Shown piece by piece: positions 27,629 to 35,361 of a stretch of 64,000 nt of DNA; position 1 is the first letter of the stretch, and each line of letters begins with the position of its first letter. Origin of the DNA: Mycolicibacterium canariasense (GTDB taxonomy: Bacteria; Actinomycetota; Actinomycetes; Mycobacteriales; Mycobacteriaceae); assembly GCF_002101555.1 (NCBI RefSeq), contig NZ_LQOL01000038.1:62001-126000 (forward strand), in the 5' to 3' direction. The translations under genes and the position numbers were made by a program. Below the pieces are notes generated by a model. The model saw only the letters and a list, made by a program, of their open reading frames with translations, ran no database searches and was not told where the DNA came from.

Positions 27629-28788
27629 AGCCGCAGGGTATCGGCGGCGACCCGGTCCCAGGAGTACCGGGCCCGGGCCCGGTCCCGTCCGGCTGCACCG
27701 AGCCCGCGGCGCGCAAAGTCGTTGCGCAGAAGCACGTTGACCACGTCGGCGAACACGTCCGGCCGTTTCGGCGGGACCAGCCGACCGGTCACGTCGTCGA
27801 CGACGGTATCGAGCATTCCGCCCACCGCGGCGGCCACCACGGGCACCCCACACGCCATCGCCTCCAACGGGACGATGCCGAACGGTTCGTACCACGGCGT
27901 ACACGCCACGACATCGGCCGAGCGCAGCATCGCCGGCATATCGGCACGGGCCACCGCGCCACACAGCCGCACCCGGTCGGCCACGCCGAGTTCGTCGGCC
28001 AGGGCCAGCAACCGCTTCGCCTCGGCATCGCCGTTCAGGCGGGCGGCATCCGGCCCACCGACGATCACGAACTCGGTGTCCGGGATCGCCGGCAACGCCC
28101 GGAGCACCACGTCGAATCCCTTGCGCTGCACGAATCGGCCGACGCTGAGGATGCGCCGCCTCTTGCCACGCTGCGCCACCGGGCCGTCGGGGGTGAACAG
28201 GTCGATGTCCACCCCACACGGCACCACCGAGGTGCGGGTCCGAGACCGACCCAACCGGATCAGCTCGAACACCTCGTCGGTGCAGGTGGCCGCCACCCAG
28301 GTGGCGTTGCGCGCGACCAGCGCCTCCAGTTTGGTCCGTTCGGCCGGACTGGTGTCCTGGCCGCCCTGGTGCCTGCGTTTCACCACCCCGAGAGCGTGAA
28401 AGGTCTGCACGGCAGGGATGTTCAGCGGTTGCGCAGCCAGCTGTGCGGCGACGCCGGACATCCAGAAGTGGGCGTGCGCGACATCGGGCCGGTTCGACGA
28501 CCAACGCTGGTGCAGGAACCGGGCGAACTGCCCCATATAAGGCAGCATGTCGTCTTTGGGAATGGGCTCGGCAGGTCCGGCCGGCACATGCACCACCGTG
28601 TATCCGTCCGGCGTGCGCACGCATTCGTCGATGCCGGCGTCGTCGCGGCGGGTGTATACGTCCACCTCGTGTCCGCGGCGGGCCATCGCCGCCGACAACG
28701 CCGCCACGTGGACGTTCTGTCCGCCGGCGTCAACTCCGCCCAGCGCCGCAAGCGGACTGGCGTGCTCGGACACCATCGCTATCCTCAT
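27562..28788 (-). CDS. Family 4 (GT-B) glycosyltransferase
   Basis: A 408-residue transferase of the MshA/sucrose-synthase-like GT4 family: SEHASPLAALGGVDAGGQNV with the glycine-rich acceptor/donor loop, VVPCGVDIDLFTPDGP, GRFVQRKGFDVVLRAL and the nucleotide-sugar motif YEPFGIVPLEAMACGVPVVA. It follows the upstream GT4 gene by 46 nt and is likely co-transcribed from the SigF promoter at 29830. Its 3' end overlaps the convergent GT2 gene by 67 bp. Confidence 0.87.
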   Translation of the reverse strand: MRIAMVSEHASPLAALGGVDAGGQNVHVAALSAAMARRGHEVDVYTRRDDAGIDECVRTPDGYTVVHVPAGPAEPIPKDDMLPYMGQFARFLHQRWSSNRPDVAHAHFWMSGVAAQLAAQPLNIPAVQTFHALGVVKRRHQGGQDTSPAERTKLEALVARNATWVAATCTDEVFELIRLGRSRTRTSVVPCGVDIDLFTPDGPVAQRGKRRRILSVGRFVQRKGFDVVLRALPAIPDTEFVIVGGPDAARLNGDAEAKRLLALADELGVADRVRLCGAVARADMPAMLRSADVVACTPWYEPFGIVPLEAMACGVPVVAAAVGGMLDTVVDDVTGRLVPPKRPDVFADVVNVLLRNDFARRGLGAAGRDRARARYSWDRVAADTLRLYDRLCPVGFGRPRSRTKVSSG

Positions 28789-28834
28789 TGCGCCTTCCTT
28801 CTCCCAACAAACTTCCCGACGTCGACGGCAGGCC

Positions 28835-29818
28835 TCATGTGCGGCAACGGTCCTCGATGACCTCGTCCCACTCGGCCAGGAACCGGCCGAGCGCGAAATG
28901 CTCGACGGCGTAATCCCTGGCGGCCTTACCTGCCGCGGCGGCGGCGGCCGGATCCCGGACGAAGCCCTCCACGGCGCGGGCCAGCGCCGGGACGTCGGCG
29001 CTCACCACGCCGGCTTGGGTCGGCACCACCAGCGGTGCCATCGTCGAGGCGACCGCCACCACCGGCATGCCCAGATACATCGCCTCGATCAGCGACAGCC
29101 CCAGCGACGTCCACCGGGCGGTGTGCAGATACACCCGCCGCCGCGCGACGTGCCGCCACAGCTGCGGGGCGGTCACATCGCCTTTGCCGCGTACTTTTCC
29201 GGTACGGCCGGTCCTGTCGTGGTTGAGCTCCTCGGTGTCGATCCCCCACGCATCGACGGGAACCGACCTGGACAGCTCGGCCAGCAGATCGGCACCCACG
29301 GTGCGCCAGCGCCGTACCGGCTCGTTGACCATGGTGGCCGCGGCCGCCACGTCGCCGGTGTAGAGGTGGCCGGGGTCGGCCACGCCGTGGTCGATGACGA
29401 AGGTGGGTGCGATCCCGTTGTCCCACATCAGCCGGTTGTAATCGGTGACGTGCACGATCGGGATGTCGCGCCGGCCCGCGAGGGGATGCACGCTGTCCAC
29501 CGGATGCGGCCGCGGCGCATTGTGCTCGACATAGACGGCCGGGATGTCGGCTCCCGGCCGCCGACCCAGCCACAGGTACGTTGCGGCCAGGTCTTCCGGT
29601 CGCTGCAAGACCACCAGGTCGATGTCGGTCTCGCGCAGCTCGGCAAGTGGAACCTCTTGCGCGCGTGGCCAATTACGGCCCATCAGGCCGCGGGCCTCGT
29701 CCTGTTCGCCCGCTGTCGCGACCGGCACGAGGTAGCGATGCGGCCCCGCCGTGAACGATTCGGTCCAGGAACCGTGCACGTGCCATACGAGCACGTTGCG
29801 CTGATGGTCCGTCTGCAT
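28835..29818 (-). CDS. GT4-like glycosyltransferase, first gene after a SigF promoter
   Basis: A 327-residue GT-B protein: VLVWHVHGSWTESFTAGPHR at the N-terminus, DLVVLQRPEDLAATYLW, VYVEHNAPRPHP, and the donor-binding WTSLGLSLIEAMYLGMPVVA with a Glu of the EX7E-type motif. ATG 29818 starts 11 nt downstream of an exact SigF -10, with no ribosome-binding site, so it is probably read from a near-leaderless SigF transcript together with the following GT4 gene. Specific sugar unknown. Confidence 0.82.
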   Translation of the reverse strand: MQTDHQRNVLVWHVHGSWTESFTAGPHRYLVPVATAGEQDEARGLMGRNWPRAQEVPLAELRETDIDLVVLQRPEDLAATYLWLGRRPGADIPAVYVEHNAPRPHPVDSVHPLAGRRDIPIVHVTDYNRLMWDNGIAPTFVIDHGVADPGHLYTGDVAAAATMVNEPVRRWRTVGADLLAELSRSVPVDAWGIDTEELNHDRTGRTGKVRGKGDVTAPQLWRHVARRRVYLHTARWTSLGLSLIEAMYLGMPVVAVASTMAPLVVPTQAGVVSADVPALARAVEGFVRDPAAAAAAGKAARDYAVEHFALGRFLAEWDEVIEDRCRT

Positions 29819-29829
29819 GGGGGCCGAAG

Positions 29830-29853
29830 TACCCTGGCACTTCTCTCTTAAAC
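29830..29853 (-). promoter_or_regulatory. SigF-type promoter of the two GT4 genes
   Basis: Minus strand: GTTT (29853-29850), 15-nt spacer, GGGTA (29834-29830), 11 nt to ATG 29818. Back to back with the plus-strand SigF promoter at 29863-29887; the two -35 elements are 9 nt apart. Confidence 0.72.
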
Positions 29854-29862
29854 GTGCGAAGT

Positions 29863-29887
29863 GTTTTTGATCTTGGCGGTCCGGGTA
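29863..29887 (+). promoter_or_regulatory. SigF-type promoter of the acidic protein/SDR operon
   Basis: GTTT (29863-29866), 16-nt spacer, GGGTA (29883-29887), 10 nt to ATG 29898. Exact match to the SigF consensus. Confidence 0.75.
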
Positions 29888-29897
29888 CCCCGCTCGC

Positions 29898-30098
29898 ATG
29901 GACCGCGAACAGTTCCCCGATGCGGTGCCGGAGGCCGATGCGGTCGAGCAGCTCCGCGATGTCACCGAACCGGTGCCCGACGAAGAGAACTCCGTCACCG
30001 ACCCCGGCGCACCTCCGCTGGAGGCGTCCGCAGCAGATTGGCAGGAGCAGAACGAAGTCGTCGACACCGGTGACGACGACTTCGGCAGGGAAAGCTGA
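29898..30098 (+). CDS. Small acidic stress-type protein
   Basis: A 66-residue, very acidic protein (MDREQFPDAVPEADAVEQL, later DWQEQNEVVDTGDDDFGRES). No recognised domain; the DWQEQ segment is loosely like the DWQGSDK of the DUF5709-like protein at 13482, so the two may share ancestry. Starts 10 nt after an exact SigF -10, suggesting a near-leaderless mRNA. Eight nt later a general-stress SDR begins. Function unknown. Confidence 0.65.
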   Translation: MDREQFPDAVPEADAVEQLRDVTEPVPDEENSVTDPGAPPLEASAADWQEQNEVVDTGDDDFGRES

Positions 30099-30106
30099 GG
30101 CCCGCG

Positions 30107-30952
30107 ATGGAGCCGTCCGAGAACGTGATCCCCTACCCCGGGCACACCGCGGACATGGCGAATCCGCCGCGCGACGAGATGCGCGAGTACGTCGGCCGAG
30201 ATCTGCTCGTGGGGCGGCGGGCCCTGATCACCGGTGGTGATTCCGGTATCGGCAGGGCGGTCGCGGTGGCGTTCGCCAAGGAGGGTGCCGATGTCGCGAT
30301 CGCCTACCTCGAGGAGGACGAGGACGCCGCGTACACCGCGTCGTTGGTGAGCGCGGCTGGGCGCAGGTGCGTGCTGCTGCCCGGCGAACTCGCCGACGCC
30401 GGGCACTGCGCGACGGTGGTGACGCGTACCGTCGGAGAATTGGACGGTCTGGACATCCTGGTGAACAACGCCGCCTACCAGGCGCCGCGGCAATCGTTGT
30501 CGGAGATCTCCGACGAACAGTGGCGACGCACCTTCGCCGTCAACATCGACAGCTTCTTCCGCGTCACCAAAGCGGCGCTGGAACACCTTCCCGACGGCGC
30601 GGCCATCGTCAACACCGCGTCGGTGAACGGGTTGCGCGGCAACAAGACGCTGATCGACTATTCGGCCACCAAGGGTGCCGTGCTGGCCTTCACCTACGCG
30701 CTGGCGCAGTCCCTGGCCGACCGCCGGATCCGGGTCAATTGCGTGGCGCCCGGTCCGGTGTGGACACCGCTGATCCCCGCCACCATGCCGCCGGACAAGG
30801 TGGAATCGTTCGGCGGCCACACGCCGTTGGGCCGCCCGGCGCAACCCGATGAGATCGCGCCGTCGTACGTCTTCTTCGCGGCCGACCTGCTGTCGTCGTA
30901 CTACAGCGGCGAAGTCCTCTCGCCCCTGGGCGGCGAGACCCTGCCGGGCTGA
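30107..30952 (+). CDS. General-stress short-chain dehydrogenase (YhdF/YdaD-like)
   Basis: A 281-residue SDR with the N-terminal extension typical of Bacillus sigma-B-regulated general stress dehydrogenases (VIPYPGHTADMANPPRDEMR). Motifs: ALITGGDSGIGRAVAVAFA, VNNAAYQ, NTASVNGLRG with catalytic Ser, YSATKGA, and VAPGPVWTPLIP. The substrate is unknown for this class. It lies in a SigF-promoted unit, which fits the Bacillus parallel. Confidence 0.87.
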   Translation: MEPSENVIPYPGHTADMANPPRDEMREYVGRDLLVGRRALITGGDSGIGRAVAVAFAKEGADVAIAYLEEDEDAAYTASLVSAAGRRCVLLPGELADAGHCATVVTRTVGELDGLDILVNNAAYQAPRQSLSEISDEQWRRTFAVNIDSFFRVTKAALEHLPDGAAIVNTASVNGLRGNKTLIDYSATKGAVLAFTYALAQSLADRRIRVNCVAPGPVWTPLIPATMPPDKVESFGGHTPLGRPAQPDEIAPSYVFFAADLLSSYYSGEVLSPLGGETLPG

Positions 30953-30961
30953 GGACCGGTC

Positions 30962-31426
30962 ATGCAGCGCAAGGGAAGACGGCCGCGGGCCATCCGCACG
31001 TCGCTACTCGCGCTGCTGTGCGTTGCGGCGCTCGGCCTGTTGCTGACGCAGTGCCCGGCCAACCGCGACGGCGCGCCCGGCCGACTGGCCCAGGCAATGG
31101 AGGAGAGCACCGCGGCCGCGCGCAGCGGCGCCCTGGCACTCGACCTGTTTCACCGCGGCCGGTCCACCGCGCAACTGGCCGCCGTCCAGCTCTCCGATGC
31201 CCGCGACGAGGCGGTCAAGGCTTACCAGGGCATTGCCGAACTGCGGGTGCAAGATCCGGTCGACGTCGGCAGGCAGGGCATGCTGGCCAACGCCGTCACC
31301 GGCATCATCACCGAACTGAACACCGCATCGGTTGCGGTGCGCGGCGTGCCAGGGCAACCGCCGCTGCCGACACTGCACGACCGGTTGCTGACGGCGGCGG
31401 CAACCCTGGAGAGCGGATACCGCTGA
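30962..31426 (+). CDS. Membrane-anchored or secreted protein of unknown function
   Basis: A 154-residue protein with a basic N-terminus and a single hydrophobic segment (LLALLCVAALGLLL, about residues 15-28), followed by a helical, Ala-rich domain (AMEESTAAARSGALALDLF). The Cys at LTQC is not a proper lipobox because of Gln at -1, so an uncleaved anchor or signal peptide is more likely than a lipoprotein. Stop and the NRAMP start overlap (TGATG), so it is probably co-translated with the transporter. No family recognised. Confidence 0.7.
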   Translation: MQRKGRRPRAIRTSLLALLCVAALGLLLTQCPANRDGAPGRLAQAMEESTAAARSGALALDLFHRGRSTAQLAAVQLSDARDEAVKAYQGIAELRVQDPVDVGRQGMLANAVTGIITELNTASVAVRGVPGQPPLPTLHDRLLTAAATLESGYR

Positions 31427-32655
31427 TGAAGAAGTTCTTCGCGGTGGCGCTGGGCATCCTGACCGCCATCGGCGGTTTCCTCGATATCGGGGACCTGGTG
31501 ACGAACGCCGTTGTCGGATCACGCTTCGGGCTGGCCCTGGCCTGGGTGGTGGTCGTCGGTGTGGTGGGCATCTGCTTGTTCGCCCAGATGGCCGGTCGGG
31601 TGGCCGCCGTGAGCGGTCGGGCGACCTTCGAGCTCATCCGCGAACGCCTCGGTCCGCGCACCGCTGCGGCCAACCTGAGCGCGTCCTTCCTGATCAACCT
31701 GATGACGCTGACGGCCGAGATCGGCGGTGTCGCGCTGGCCCTACAGTTGGCCAGCGATGTCGGCCGCATGGTGTGGATTCCGTTGGCCGCCTTCGCGATA
31801 TGGGTCGTGGTGTGGCGGGTGAAGTTCAGCATCATGGAGAACATCACCGGAGTCACCGGGTTGTGCCTCATCGTCTTCGCCGTCGCCGTGTTCGCGCTGA
31901 TGCCCGACTGGTCGGCGCTCGGGCATGCCGTCACGCATCCGGTCATTCCGGAATCCGAATCGGCGGCCACCTACTGGTATTACGCCATCGCCCTCTTCGG
32001 TGCGGCGATGACACCGTACGAGGTGTTCTTCTTCTCCTCCGGCGCGGTCGAGGAGCATTGGACGACCGAGGATCTCGGCGTGTCCCGGCTCAACGTGATG
32101 GTCGGATTCCCACTCGGCGGCGTGCTGTCGGTGGCGATCGCCGCGTGCGCCACCATCGTGTTGCTGCCCGGCGGGATCGAGGTGACGTCGCTGTCGCAGG
32201 TCGTCATGCCGGTGGTCGCGGCGGGCGGCAAACTCGCACTGGCCTTCGCCATCATTGGCATCGTGGCGGCAACCTTCGGTGCGGCGCTGGAGACGACGTT
32301 GTCCAGCGGCTACACCCTCGGCCAGTTCCTGGGCTGGCGGTGGGGCAAGTTCCGTAAGCCCGCCGACGCGGCCCGCTTCCACACGGTCATGCTGGTCTCG
32401 ATCGTCCTCGGCGTCGCGGTCCTCTACACCGGCGTGGATCCGGTACTGGTGACGGAATACTCGGTGGTGTTCTCCGCGATCGCGCTGCCACTGACCTACC
32501 TGCCCATCCTCATCGTCGCCAACGACCGTGACTACATGGGCGATCACGTCAACGGGAGGGTGACCAACGTGCTGGGATCGGTGTATCTGGTGATCATCGT
32601 GGTCGCGTCATTGGCCGCGATCCCGCTGATGATCGTGACGGGAGCCGGGCAATGA
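31426..32655 (+). CDS. NRAMP-related divalent metal transporter with altered metal-site motifs
   Basis: A 409-residue membrane protein with about 11 hydrophobic helices and the NRAMP layout. Helix 1 has FLDIGDLVTNAVVGSR where canonical NRAMPs have DPGN, and helix 6 has ALFGAAMTPYEVFFFSSGAV in place of the MPH motif; LTAEIGGVALAL and a second SGYTLGQFLGW repeat-like helix follow. Such changes occur in NRAMP-related transporters with other substrates, so Mn2+/Fe2+ uptake should not be assumed. Two PRC-barrel proteins follow and overlap, which suggests a regulated transporter. Confidence 0.8.
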   Translation: MKKFFAVALGILTAIGGFLDIGDLVTNAVVGSRFGLALAWVVVVGVVGICLFAQMAGRVAAVSGRATFELIRERLGPRTAAANLSASFLINLMTLTAEIGGVALALQLASDVGRMVWIPLAAFAIWVVVWRVKFSIMENITGVTGLCLIVFAVAVFALMPDWSALGHAVTHPVIPESESAATYWYYAIALFGAAMTPYEVFFFSSGAVEEHWTTEDLGVSRLNVMVGFPLGGVLSVAIAACATIVLLPGGIEVTSLSQVVMPVVAAGGKLALAFAIIGIVAATFGAALETTLSSGYTLGQFLGWRWGKFRKPADAARFHTVMLVSIVLGVAVLYTGVDPVLVTEYSVVFSAIALPLTYLPILIVANDRDYMGDHVNGRVTNVLGSVYLVIIVVASLAAIPLMIVTGAGQ

Positions 32656-33041
32656 CGAAATCGACGACGGCCTCGAAGCGGATCCTGGATGCCCGGCTGC
32701 ACCTGCTGGACCGCCAACTCGTCGACGAGGACGGCGATCCGGTGGGCATCGTCGACGATCTGGAACTGGACGGCGTGGAACCGGATCGCGACATCCCCAC
32801 GGGCGCACCGGCCCCGAAGGTCACCGGGATCCTGTCCGGTCAGGTGCTGGGAACCCGGATCTTCGGCGGCGCCCCGCCCCGGTCCCGATTGCAGGAGATC
32901 CCGTGGGACAAGGTGACCCGGGTCGGTGTCACCGTGCAGGTGGCCCCGACGGACGTCGTCACCGATGTGCACTGGGTGGAACAGTGGCTGCGCGATCATG
33001 TCATCGGCCGCATCCCGGGGGGCCGGCATGCAGCTGAGTAG
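32652..33041 (+). CDS. PRC-barrel-like protein, copy 1
   Basis: A 129-residue soluble protein. ILDARLHLLDRQLVDEDGDP and VGIVDDLELDGV form the barrel strands of PRC domains, found as regulatory units on transporters and in the photosynthetic H subunit. A second part (IPWDKVTRVGVTVQV) adds further strands. It overlaps the NRAMP-like gene by 4 nt (ATGA) and the next PRC-like gene by 14 nt, so a cytosolic partner of the transporter is likely (inference). Confidence 0.72.
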   Translation: MTKSTTASKRILDARLHLLDRQLVDEDGDPVGIVDDLELDGVEPDRDIPTGAPAPKVTGILSGQVLGTRIFGGAPPRSRLQEIPWDKVTRVGVTVQVAPTDVVTDVHWVEQWLRDHVIGRIPGGRHAAE

Positions 33042-33351
33042 GCTTCTCGGCGTCGCCCTCGTCGACGCCGGCCATCATCCGGTGGGCACCGTGGTCGACA
33101 TCCGGCTCTCGGTGCCCGACGACTGCCGGGGTAGCCCCGAGGTGCTCGGCCTGGTGGTGAGCCCGCGTACCGGCTCGTCGTATCTGGGTTATGACCGCAC
33201 CGGCACGAACGCCCCGGTGTTGATCGCCGCGCTGGCCCGTTGGTGGCACCGCGGCACCTTCGTGGCCGGCTGGTCCGATATCGCGCGGATCGGCTCGGAG
33301 CGGATCACCTTGCGGCCCGGTTACACCCGGGCGCCCGCGGCGCTGCCATGA
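33028..33351 (+). CDS. PRC-barrel-like protein, copy 2
   Basis: A 107-residue protein: MQLSRLLGVALVDAGHHPVG then TVVDIRLSV, again the start of a PRC barrel, followed by LGLVVSPRTGSSYLGYDR and a C-terminal ARIGSERITLRPGY strand pair. It differs from copy 1 in sequence and lacks the long insertion. ATG 33028 lies inside the end of copy 1. Two such proteins side by side may form a heterodimeric regulatory unit for the transporter. Confidence 0.68.
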   Translation: MQLSRLLGVALVDAGHHPVGTVVDIRLSVPDDCRGSPEVLGLVVSPRTGSSYLGYDRTGTNAPVLIAALARWWHRGTFVAGWSDIARIGSERITLRPGYTRAPAALP

Positions 33352-33355
33352 CGAT

Positions 33356-33380
33356 GTTTCGGCGCGGGTGATGCCGGGAA
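33356..33380 (+). promoter_or_regulatory. Possible SigF promoter of the DoxX gene
   Basis: GTTT (33356-33359), 16-nt spacer, GGGAA (33376-33380; one mismatch to GGGTA), 11 nt to ATG 33392. The -10 lies in a short palindrome, so the match is weaker evidence. Confidence 0.42.
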
Positions 33381-33391
33381 TCCCGGGTCAC

Positions 33392-34153
33392 ATGTTGTTG
33401 CGCAGAGTCGCCCGTCCGTTGCTGTCCGTCGCGTTCATCGGGCAGGGTATCGAGACCCTTCTGGACACCAAGTCCGCTTCTGATGTCGTACGCCCCACGC
33501 TGGAAGGTCTGCAGACCCTCCCCGAGCCCGTCGGCACCAAGGTCCCCTCCGATGCGGTGACCGTCGCGCGGGTGAACGCCGGCGTCCAGATCGGCGCGGG
33601 GCTGCTGTTGGCCACCGGCCGGATCCCGCGCGTCGCGTCCGCGCTGCTGGCCGCCACGGTGATCCCCGGCAACCTCGGTGATCACATGTTCTGGAACGAG
33701 TCCGATCCAGAGCGCAAGGCGGCCAAACGCCGGGGATTCCTCACCGATCTGAGCCTGATCGGCGGGCTCGTGCTGGCATCTGCCGACACCGCGGGCAAGC
33801 CCTCCCTCGGCTGGCGCGGACGGCGCGCCGCACGGCTGGCGGCGGGCGCCGTGTCGGCCGCGCTGCCGATCGGCGACAGCGGCACGGACGGCGAGATCGC
33901 CGAGATTGCCGAGAAGCTCGGACACGGCCTGCAGGTGGGTGCCGAGCGCGGACGCGACCTGGCCGCCACCGCGATCGAACGCGGCGCGCCGATCGCCGAG
34001 AAGGCCCGCCGGAAGGGCGCCGAACTCGCCGAAACCGCCATCGAACGCGGCACCCCGATCGCCGAGAAGGCCCGCCGCAGGGGCGCCGAACTCGCCGAGA
34101 CGGCCATCGAGCAGGGCAGCGACCAGCTGCACCGGCTGCGCCAGCAGATCTGA
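33392..34153 (+). CDS. DoxX-family membrane protein with C-terminal helical repeats
   Basis: Residues 1 to about 140 form a four-helix DoxX domain (LLRRVARPLLSVAFIGQGIE, then VARVNAGVQIGAGLLLATG and VIPGNLGDHMFW). From about residue 170 the protein turns into charged helical repeats: two copies of a 22-residue unit (TAIERGAPIAEKARRKGAEL and TAIERGTPIAEKARRRGAEL plus AE) and a third start. This looks like an amphipathic or coiled-coil tail. ATG 33392 is chosen because it sits 11 nt from the SigF-like -10; GTG 33368 and ATG 33371 are also open. DoxX proteins of mycobacteria take part in redox-stress membrane complexes; the role here is unknown. Confidence 0.82.
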   Translation: MLLRRVARPLLSVAFIGQGIETLLDTKSASDVVRPTLEGLQTLPEPVGTKVPSDAVTVARVNAGVQIGAGLLLATGRIPRVASALLAATVIPGNLGDHMFWNESDPERKAAKRRGFLTDLSLIGGLVLASADTAGKPSLGWRGRRAARLAAGAVSAALPIGDSGTDGEIAEIAEKLGHGLQVGAERGRDLAATAIERGAPIAEKARRKGAELAETAIERGTPIAEKARRRGAELAETAIEQGSDQLHRLRQQI

Positions 34154-34155
34154 TC

Positions 34156-35154
34156 ATGGCCGACATCACACGTGGCATGCCCGCACCGGCAGGCCCGCTG
34201 TCCGGCGCGGTGATCGACCGATTGACCACCGGTGCGCCCCTTGACGGTTCGTCGAACGCCGCGCTGGCCGAATCGGATCCCTACGGTCGGGACGTCCAGC
34301 TGGCGCTGCAGTTGTGCTACGAGTTGTTCTATCGCGGTTTCACCGGGGTGGATGCGGGGTGGGAGTGGGATCCCGCGCTGATCGAACTGCGCAACCGGCT
34401 GGAAGCGGCATTCCTGGCCGATATCCGGCGGGGAGTCGGAGACCTGACCGGGCTCGACGCGGCCGACGAGATGGACCGGCTGTCCACCGAACCCGTCGAC
34501 GGCAGCGGCCCGTCCCATTTCCTGCTGACCGAAGGCAGCTGGGAGCAGATGCGCGAGTACTTCGTGCACCGGTCCATCTACCACCTCAAGGAGGCTGATC
34601 CGCACGCCTGGGTCATCCCCCGGTTGGTCGGTCAGGCCAAGGCGTCCTTCGTGGCCGTCGAATTCGACGAATTCGGGGGCGGTCGGGGCGGACAGGTCCA
34701 TCAGCAGTTGTTCGCCGACCTCTTGGCGGCCGCCGGATTGGATGACGGCTATCTGGCGTACCTGGAGACCGTTCCCGCCGAGTCGCTGGCGGTGGTCAAC
34801 CTGATGTCGATGTTCGGCCTGCACCGGCGCTGGCGGGGTGCGACGGTCGGGCACTTCGCGGCCACCGAGATCACCTCGCCACCGGGATCGCAGCGGCTCG
34901 CCGACGCGCTGGACCGGATGGGCGCGCCGGCGCCGTGCACGCGGTTCTATCTGGAGCACGTGGAGGCCGACGCCGTCCACGAGCAGGTGGTGCGCACCGA
35001 CGTGGTCGGTGACCTGTTGGCCCGCGAACCCGATCTGGAGCCCGATGTCGTATTCGGCATCCGGGCCTTCGAACTCGTCGAAGACCGGTTGGCCGATCAC
35101 CTGATGAAATGCTGGCGCGACCAGCGCAGCTCACTCCTGCTGCCGCTCAGCTGA
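34156..35154 (+). CDS. Haem-oxygenase-like diiron (iron-containing redox enzyme) family protein
   Basis: A 332-residue helical protein of the haem-oxygenase-like fold. Probable metal ligands lie in REYFVHRSIYHLKEADPHAW, VAVEFDEFGGGRGGQVH and YLEHVEADAVHEQ, in the order Glu/His - Glu-x2-His - His expected for this superfamily. It is therefore a likely diiron oxidase or oxygenase, not a true haem oxygenase. ATG 34156 is 2 nt after the DoxX stop, so the two genes form a unit. The last 24 bp overlap the convergent CDGSH gene. Substrate unknown. Confidence 0.8.
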   Translation: MADITRGMPAPAGPLSGAVIDRLTTGAPLDGSSNAALAESDPYGRDVQLALQLCYELFYRGFTGVDAGWEWDPALIELRNRLEAAFLADIRRGVGDLTGLDAADEMDRLSTEPVDGSGPSHFLLTEGSWEQMREYFVHRSIYHLKEADPHAWVIPRLVGQAKASFVAVEFDEFGGGRGGQVHQQLFADLLAAAGLDDGYLAYLETVPAESLAVVNLMSMFGLHRRWRGATVGHFAATEITSPPGSQRLADALDRMGAPAPCTRFYLEHVEADAVHEQVVRTDVVGDLLAREPDLEPDVVFGIRAFELVEDRLADHLMKCWRDQRSSLLLPLS

Positions 35155-35361
35155 TTTCGGCGTCGATGTCGCCGCTTTTCTGATTTTCTTGCGGTGGCTG
35201 GTGTCGCAGAGTGGGTAGGTCCGGGACCGGCGGCACGCACAGATGGCCACCTTGAACCGGTCGGATTCCACCACCCGGCCGTCGGGCATTTCGATGGAGA
35301 CCGGGCCTTCGATGATCACCGGACCACCCGCGACGACCCGCACCACGCGCCGCTCGGTCAT
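35131..35361 (-). CDS. CDGSH-type iron-sulfur protein
   Basis: A 76-residue protein with a single CDGSH motif, CACRRSRTYPLCDTSH, whose three Cys and one His bind a [2Fe-2S] cluster. The CDGSH glycine is Thr. The N-terminal half is a beta-rich segment (GGPVIIEGPVSIEMPDG) common in the family. It overlaps the LLM oxidoreductase by 4 nt (ATGA), so both are made from the SigF promoter at 36353, and the two may exchange electrons (inference). Confidence 0.88.
   Translation of the reverse strand: MTERRVVRVVAGGPVIIEGPVSIEMPDGRVVESDRFKVAICACRRSRTYPLCDTSHRKKIRKAATSTPKSAERQQE

Noticed and set aside
28789-28834. Promoter between the two GT4 genes
   Set aside because: No SigF- or SigA-type elements seen in the 46-nt gap; co-transcription is simpler.
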